Positions 56,771 to 64,000 of a stretch of 64,000 nucleotides of DNA are shown here, in pieces. Source of the stretch: Manihot esculenta (taxonomy: Eukaryota > Streptophyta > Magnoliopsida > Malpighiales > Euphorbiaceae); the NCBI RefSeq assembly GCF_001659605.2, contig NC_035168.2, positions 16,486,449 to 16,550,448 on the forward strand, given 5' to 3'. A program made the translations under genes and the position numbers. The notes under the pieces were generated by a model that was given only the letters and a program-made list of their open reading frames with translations, was not told the origin of the DNA and did no database searches. Position 1 is the stretch's first letter, and each line of letters begins with the position of its first letter.

Positions 56771-59700
56771 TTAGAAGAGGTGGGGGTACTGCTGGAGCAT
56801 GGACTCCCGGGTCTCCCAAGTGCATTCTTCCAAATTGTGGTGGTTCCAAAGGACTTTCACCATCGGGATTTCCTTGTTCCTCAACTTTCTGATCTGAGTG
56901 TCAAGAATCCGCACTGGCTGTTCAACATAAGTGAGATCCTCTTGGATCTCCACATCAGGCTCGCTAAGAACCTTGCCCGGATCTGACACGAACTTCCTCA
57001 ACATGGAAACATGGAAAACCGGATGGATTCTCTCCATAGAAGCAGGCAAGTCCAGCTTGTACGATACATTCCCAATCCTTTGCAGGACTTCAAAGGGTCC
57101 AATGTACCGCGGAGCTAGCTTACCCTTCTTACCAAATCGAACCACCCCTTTCATCGGAGACACCTTGAGCAATACTAGATCCCCCTCCTGAAACTCTACC
57201 TGTTTCCTGCGGATGTCTGCATAACTTTTCTGCCTGTTGGTGGCAGTCTTTATCCTTTCTCTGATAATGGGCACCACCCTGCTGGTGATCTCAACAAGCT
57301 CAGGCCCTGCTAAGGACCTCTCTCCAACCTCTTCCCAGCAAACGGGTGACCTGCACTTCCTCCCATACAAAGCTTCATATGGAGCCATCCCTATGCTAGC
57401 ATGATAGCTGTTATTGTAGGCAAACTCCACCAAAGGTAGATGTTGCTTCCAAGAACCGCCAAAATCTAGCACACACATTCTGAGCATATCTTCTATGGTC
57501 TGGATGGTCCTCTCTGACTGTCCGTCTGTCTGTGGATGGAAGGCAGTGCTAAAATCCAACCTAGTACCCATAGCACTCTGCAGACTCCGCCAAAACCTGG
57601 AGGTAAACTGGGGCCCTCTATCTGACACTATAGATACCGGGACCCCATGTAGTCTGACAATCTCCTCAACATACACCTGCGCTAACTTATCCACAGAGTA
57701 GTTGCTCCTAACTGGAATGAAGTGAGCAGATTTGGTGAGTCTGTCCACAATCACCCATATGGAGTCTAGTCTGTTGGATGTTGCCGGTAACCCCACTACA
57801 AAGTCCATAGCTATGTTCTCCCATTTCCATTCTGGAATAGGTAGCGGGTTAAGCATTCCAGCCGGCTTCTGATGTTCCAGCTTCACCCTCTGACATATTT
57901 CGCAGGCTGACACGAATTGTGCCACTTCCCTCTTCATAGCTGGCCACCAATAAACCTTCTTTAGATCTTGATACATCTTGGTGGCTCCAGGGTGAATGCT
58001 GTATCTTGCATTATGAGCCTCTCTCATAATGTCTCCTTTAAGCCCGATGTCATCTGGTACACATAGTCTGTTCCCATAGCGGAGGATCCCCTTATCATCG
58101 AATCTGAACTCACTATCTTTGCCTGACTGAACAGTCCTGGCAATCTTCACTAACTCTGGGTCCTCGTGCTGTTTCTGAGCCACCTGCTCCAGAAACACGG
58201 GGGTTACTTTCATCTGTGCAATCAAAGCACCTGTACCAGACAACTCCATCTGTAGACCCTCCTCAATGAGCTTATAAAATTCCTTCACCACCGGTCTCCT
58301 CTCTGCCGTGATGTGGGATAGACTGCCAAGTGATTTCCGGCTTAAGGCATCAGCTACTACATTAGCCTTACCCGGATGGTACTGTATCTTACAATCATAG
58401 TCACTGAGCAGTTCTACCCATCTCCTCTGCCTCAAGTTCAAATCTCTCTGACTCAAGATGTGCTGCAGGCTCTTATGATCTGTGAAGATCTCACATTTTA
58501 CCCCATAGAGGTAATGCCTCCACATCTTGAGGGCAAAGATAACTGCTGCCATCTCCAGATCGTGTGTGGGGTAATTCATCTCATGCCTCTTTAGCTGTCT
58601 AGAAGCATAAGCGATCACCCTACCATTCTGCATCAACACACAACCCAAGCCTACTCTGGATGCATCACAGAATACTGTGAAGTCCTCATTGCTGGTTGGC
58701 AGAGCTAACACTGGTGCTGAAGTCAACCTCTTCTTGAGCTTCTCAAAGCTTTCTTCACATCGATCGGTCCACTCAAACCTCTGATTCTTTCTGGTCAATC
58801 TGGTTAAAGGAGCTGCAATTTTGGAGAAGTCCTATACGAACCTCCTGTAATAACCAGCCAAACCCAAGAAACTTCTGATCTCTGTCACTGAGGTGGGTCT
58901 GGGCCAGTTAGTCACAGCCTCTACTTTCTTGGGGTCTACCTCTATTCCATTCTCTGACACTATATGCCCCAAGAATGATATGCTCCTTAACCAGAACTCA
59001 CACTTGGAGAACTTGGCATACAAGCCATGTTCCCTCAAGGTCTGCAAAACTATCCTCAGATGATGGGCATGCTCCTCTGCATTCCTGGAGTACACTAGGA
59101 TATCATCTATGAAGACAATAACGAAGTGGTCCAGGTATGGTCTGAATATTCTGTTCATGAGGTCCATGAATGCTGCAGGGGCGTTGGTTAACCCAAACGG
59201 CATTACAAGGAACTCATAGTGCCCATATCTGGTCCTGAAGGCCGTCTTTGGCACGTCCTCCTCTCTGATTCTCAACTGATGGTACCCGGATCTCAGATCT
59301 ATTTTGGAGAAACAACTCGCTCCTGCTAGCTGGTCGAATAGATCGTCGATCCTTGGCAATGGGTACTTATTCTTGATGGTGGCTTTGTTCAACTGCCTGT
59401 AGTCGATACAAAGCCTGAGGGATCCATCCTTTTTCTTCACAAAGAGTACTGGAGCACCCCAAGGTGAGGTACTCGGTCGGATGAAACCCTTGTCTACCAG
59501 TTCCTGCAACTGTTCTTTTAACTCTTTCATCTCGGCTGGTGCCATCCTGTAGGGAGGGATAGAGATTGGTCTGGTACCAGGCATTAACTCAATTTCGAAC
59601 TCTATCTCCCTAACAGGTGGTAACCCTGGCAGCTCGTCTGGGAAAACATCTAAGAACTCACTCACCACAGGCACTGAGGCGGGCTCTCTAACATGACTAT

Positions 59701-61762
59701 CCAACTCCCTCACATGAGCTAGAAACCCTTGACATCCCCTCCTAAGCAACCTACGAGCCTGAAGAGCTGAAATTAGACCTCTAGGTGTACCCCTCTTGTC
59801 TCCTCTGAAGACGACCTCTGACCCATCCTGACATCTGAACTTAACTACCTTGTCCCTGCAGTCCAAGGTAGCACCATGGGTAGATAGCCAATCCATCCCT
59901 AGAATGACGTCAAAGTCTGTCAAATCTAGAACCACAAGGTCGGCGGACAAGCATCTTCCCTCTATAAAAACTGGACTACACTGGCAGACTGCCTCTGCCA
60001 CTGACGGGTCACACTTGGGTCCACTGACCCATAGGGGACACTCTAACCCAGAGACCATCAACCCTAACCTCTGAACGGCTCTCGGTGCAATAAAAGAATG
60101 AGATGCACCCGGGTCCATTAATGCATACACATCAGAACACCCAATGATGAGATTACCTGACACCACGGTGTTGGATGTGTTAGCCTCCTGCTGCGTCATG
60201 GTGAAGATCCTGGCTGGAGCTGACGGACCCTCACCTCTGAACCCTGCTGAAGAAGAGGCTGACCCTCTCCCTCTGCCTCTGCCACTGGCCTGTGTAGCAG
60301 CTGGAGCTACTGGCTGTGCCACACTTCCTGAAGCTGTCTGCTGTGTTTGTGCCATAGGAACTGCTTTAGGACATTGCCATGACATATGCCCCTCTTGCCC
60401 ACATCTGTAGCAGGTCGTCGTCCCATACCGGCATAAACCCCTGTGTGGCCTACCACACTTCGCACAAGCTGCATTATCTGCCCCAGAACTAGAACCACTG
60501 CCAAATCCCAGACTAGACTTGACCTTGTTCCAGAACTTATTCTTCTTCCCCTTGGGCTTACCCCATCTCTTACTGCCTGAAGCTGCTGCACTCAAGGTAG
60601 AGGGATCTAACCTTCCCCCACCCGGAGTTTTAGAACCAGAAGCTTGTGCCACTGTCTGTTTGACTGTCCCCTGAACGATGGCACTAGCCTCCATTCTCCT
60701 AGCCATGTCTACTATGGCGTGAAAACTCTCTCTATCTACTGACTGTACCAAGGAGGAATACCTGGGATGGAGCTTCATGATATACCTCCTCGACTTCTTC
60801 TGGTCTGTGCTAAGGTCTTGCCCAGCAAAAGGCAGCAACTCCATAAACCTGTCAGTATATTCGTCTACACTCATGTCATCGGTTTGCCTCAACTGCTCGA
60901 ATTCTATCATCTTTAATTCCCTTGAACTATCAGGGAAAGCCCATCCTGCAAATTCATTAGCGAACTCCTCCCACGATAGGCTATCCACCCTCGGCTTCAC
61001 ATAGTTTTTGAACCACTCACGGGCCTTTTTGCATTTCAAGGTGAAACCAGCCATCTGAATGGCTCTACTATCATCAGCTCCGATCTCCTCTGTGATCATC
61101 TTGACCTTCTCCAAATATACGAACGGGTCATCACCTGACTCAAACTGGGGAGCACCCAACTTCATGTAATCTGTCATTTTAGCCTTACTTCCCCCAGATG
61201 AGCTAGGCTGAGGTATCTGGGTATCTGGGTATGTAGGTGCTGGTGGTGGTGGAGGTACAGCATCCCCCGGAGTGGGGTTTGCTGGATTTGAATAGTATGG
61301 TGGAGGTGGGTACACTGGGTACTGTGGATATGGTGGGTAGTATGGTGGGTATGGCATCTGTGTGGGGTAGGGGTTAAAACTAGGGTAATCCGATGTACCT
61401 CCCATCGAATACCCGGGATTTTGGGTGTAGGGCGGATAGTGAGGTGGCTGAACAAATCCCGAGGCCTGAGTGCCTCCTTGGGATTCTCCCATACCCTCTT
61501 CTGACATACTGACGCCCAAACTGCCATCCCTCCTTTGATCAACATCCATCTGATCCCCCATATCCTCTGACATACCTCCCTGCACTGTTCCTCTGACTGA
61601 TCTGCTTCTTCCCAGATCTAAAGACCTTCTAGGGTCTCTCACTGCTCGGTCCCTGTTGGACCTACTTGACATTGCCCTAGGCAATGTTGAAGGACGGGCA
61701 TCAATGCCCTCGTCCTGAGGTGGTATTCCAGTCAATCGTGCAGGTCGACGGGTTCCTCTCAT
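56771..61762 (-). pseudogene. Chromovirus gag-pol polyprotein with a single stop codon
   Basis: A single frame of about 1660 codons starts at 61762 ([12 protein letters not shown]) and ends at 56771, interrupted only by TAG at 58834-58832. In order it holds a disordered proline/tyrosine-rich start, the gag domain (about residues 200-330), a CCHC knuckle ([14 protein letters not shown]), the protease site (DPGASHSF), reverse transcriptase (FIDDILVYS, just before the stop), RNase H (FCDASRVGLG), the integrase finger (CEICQRVK), integrase core (DFVVGLP, SDRGPQF, QSERTIQT) and a C-terminal chromodomain (VKVLWNHHNLEECTWE). The chromodomain directs insertion to marked chromatin in related elements. 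The stop looks like CAG to TAG, a C-to-T change. One substitution separates it from an open frame. Confidence 0.93.
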
Positions 61763-61997
61763 CCTGTTTTCTGAGAAACAGTAAACATCACATAAACATT
61801 AGCATTAAATGGTTCATGTCGGCAAACATGAACCTCACAGCTACATTACACACATAGCATATCATCATGGCATATCATACAATCATAGCAAGACAGGACT
61901 CTACATCCTATCCTAGTGGACATGATTTTTGCCTATTGTGCTTGACCTTCTATAACTTCTATGAGCCCGACACTCTAGGTCCGACCATATGAACCTA

Positions 61998-62011
61998 GGG
62001 CTCTGATACCA
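61998..62011 (-). other. Primer-binding site of the chromovirus
   Basis: On the minus strand TGGTATCAGAGCCC, complementary to initiator tRNA-Met, starts three bases after the LTR end. Confidence 0.9.
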
Positions 62012-62014
62012 CTC

Positions 62015-64000
62015 TGTAACGCCCCGGAAATCCGGACCGCTACCGGCGCTAGGATCCAGATCGGCGTAAGGCCGCCGGGACCCGTAGCAAGCCTAACATA
62101 CATCCTGTTTACCTGTTTAATCCCATACATGATCAACAAACATACATAAGAATTAAAAACTTTTCTTTTTCTTCATTTACCAAACTCAACCTGTGCATGC
62201 ACTATATTCATCATATACATAAACATTAATCCCTCTGTGGGATTTCATCAAAGCCTCAATGGGCAATATATATCCTGTGTTGAGTTGGTTCACATATACA
62301 TCATAAAATAAGATCATGTACATACCAAGGGATTAACATATACTATGGTCAAGCACAACTCTATCCCCAATAACATAATTACATAAACATAACTGTTCAA
62401 ACTTTACATTCTTATCATTTGTCATGTCCACATACTCTAGCTATTACATACATATGACTTTTCTCTTCTTTTCTTCTCTATCAATCTCGTACCTGCAAAC
62501 CTGGGGGTTAGGGGAGAGGGGTGAGCTAAAAGCCCAGTGAGCAGAAACTAAAAACATTATATTAAAGTTCATGCTTTCATGAGATGCATCATAACACAGA
62601 CAATTCACATCAAGGGTGAACCTGTCACCAATTAGTCCCAACATAGTCTCGTGCCAGGCCGTAGCATGGGGTCCTGGTCTTCCTGTCATAACATACATAA
62701 AGTCTCGTGCCAGGCCGTAGCATGGGGTCCTGGTCTTCCTGTCATATCATGTATTAAGCCTCGTGCCAGGCCGTAGCATGGGGTCCTGGTCTTCCTGTCA
62801 TATCATGTATTAAGCCTCGTGCCAGGCCGTAGCATGGGGTCCTGGTCTTCCTGTCATATCATGTATTAAGCCTCGTGCCAGGCCGTAGCATGGGGTCCTG
62901 GTCTTCCTGTCATATCATGTATTAAGCCTCGTGCCAGGCCGTAGCATGGGGTCCTGGTCTTCCTGTCATATCATGTATTAAGCCTCATGCCAGGCCGTAG
63001 CATGGGGTCCTGGTCTTCCTGTCATAACATACATAAAGTCTCGTGGACTAATTGGATCATACAGCATTCACCCACAACCACAAAGGAAAATGCAATGCAA
63101 CATATTCGTGAACTAATGCAATCAGCCTATTACATATCATCATGATGCGTGAAGCATGCTCAAAACATTCAGTTATTTGATTTAAAACATTAAGCTTGTT
63201 TCCACTCACTTCTGGTTAGCTCTGACCAGACACTGAAGCAGCTCACTCACTGCTGGGGTCCTCGGTTCCTCGGGTCCGAACCTACACAGGTGGACTCCAA
63301 TGAGGGACCAAACATATATAAACATAACTCTAATATATCCCCCAAAAACCCCTTAAAACATCATGAAAACATCACAGAAAATATGCATGAAATGGCTGAA
63401 CAGGGCACCTTCGGCGGCACCTTCGGCGGCCGAAAGTGCCAGACAGAGACGAAAGTCTCTTTTCGGGGGCACCTTCGGCAGCCGAAAGCTGCCTCCACAA
63501 GAGGGGTTCGGCGGCCGAAACTCCCTTCGGCTGCCGAACCTGGTTTCTGCCAAATGGCAGAAACTTGGTTCAAATGAACCTCCTGCCTCCCAAAACCATA
63601 AATCATGCATATTTCTCAACCAAAACACACATACAAGTTCCTAGAGGTCTCAAACATGCATATACCCCATCTACCACACTTCAAACATACACAAACAAGC
63701 TACATTGCTCAAAAATCACAACTTAAACCCATAAACCTACACATGAACCATACATGCCTTTAATCCCCAAAGATCTTCATAAAACTTGTGTCAAGCATAA
63801 AAAGAGTTCAAGATCGACCCTTACCTCTTGAAGATCGAGAGTAGAGGCGATCTAACTTGGAGTTGGAAGAGATTTAGCTCCTTGGGTCTCCAAGCTCAAA
63901 ACTTGCTCAAAACTCGATTCAAAAGCTTAAAAACTTCAAAGCAAGATGAAAACTTGTTAAAACCATGAAAGATCTAGAGGAAACACTCAAGATCGAGGGA
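62015..64000 (-). repeat. 5' LTR of the chromovirus, truncated by the window
   Basis: It matches 54238-56222. It carries seven copies of the 56-bp unit (62647-63043) and lacks one GC-rich segment. Its promoter (TATA and dyad array) would lie just beyond the window end. Confidence 0.95.

Larger units (their letters stand above)
54238..64000 (-). mobile_element. Tekay-type chromovirus (Ty3/gypsy), right LTR cut by the window end
   Basis: The left LTR (54238-56659) and right LTR (62015 to beyond 64000) enclose one polyprotein gene on the minus strand. The LTRs start TGTAACG and end GTATTACA. A primer-binding site and a purine tract sit at the expected inner edges. The polyprotein ends in a chromodomain, which defines chromoviruses; its order and the LTR length fit the Tekay/Del clade. 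The LTRs differ by only a few substitutions and two tandem-repeat length changes, so the insertion is recent. The left flanking 5 bp are ATGGA; the right flank is outside. It is inserted in the Athila-like integrase gene. Confidence 0.95.

Noticed and set aside
59850..61004. Plus-strand frames antisense to the chromovirus polyprotein
   Set aside because: They are shadows of the long minus-strand gag-pol frame, which has clear domains.

Overview
The window looks like nuclear DNA of a flowering plant (eudicot). It is AT-rich, its genes have GT-AG introns, and most of it is nested LTR retrotransposons, CACTA, MULE and hAT transposons. The family mix and long LTRs would fit Euphorbiaceae (cassava or rubber relatives), but that is a guess. 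I saw no bacterial, organellar or CRISPR-like signal.

Only two host genes look intact. A four-exon gene on the minus strand (7018-9168) encodes a 514-residue von Willebrand A (VWA) domain protein with a complete MIDAS motif. A five-exon gene on the plus strand (20850-23491) encodes a 725-residue TolB/DPP6-N-like beta-propeller protein. A degraded NAC-like gene lies between them on the minus strand (about 11.28-14.27 kb). It appears to be cargo of an old Mutator-like element (a Pack-MULE candidate, 11024-19631), later split by a solo LTR with a perfect 5-bp target duplication and by a 4.98-kb MULE that landed on its TATA box.

From 24.3 to 31 kb there are a TRIM-type mini-retroelement carrying a MULE-type MITE, a truncated hAT element with a broken BED zinc finger, and a clean 589-bp solo LTR. 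From 31 to 46.3 kb lies a graveyard of related Ty3/gypsy pieces in both orientations: a 2.0-kb internally deleted LTR element, 144-bp tandem repeats, and integrase and protease/RT remnants. A 1.4-kb solo LTR inside it holds a very young Ty1/copia element (37295-41976) with apparently identical 213-bp LTRs and unusual TG...TA ends.

From 46.3 kb to the end is a three-level nest. An Athila-like element (5' LTR, tRNA-Asp-like primer site, gag-protease-integrase, no reverse transcriptase) has a 2.2-kb CACTA element in its integrase, and its integrase is cut at 54237 by a Tekay-type chromovirus (54238 to beyond the window). The chromovirus keeps one long frame with a single visible stop. Its 2.4-kb LTRs contain a 56-bp tandem array and a cluster of 13-bp dyads with a GCCGCC core just upstream of the TATA box.

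The most interesting signals are the GCC-box-like dyad array in the chromovirus LTR promoter and its echo in the unrelated Athila-like element, the Pack-MULE carrying a NAC-like gene, the MULE insertion that duplicated a TATA box, and the protease-integrase element without reverse transcriptase.
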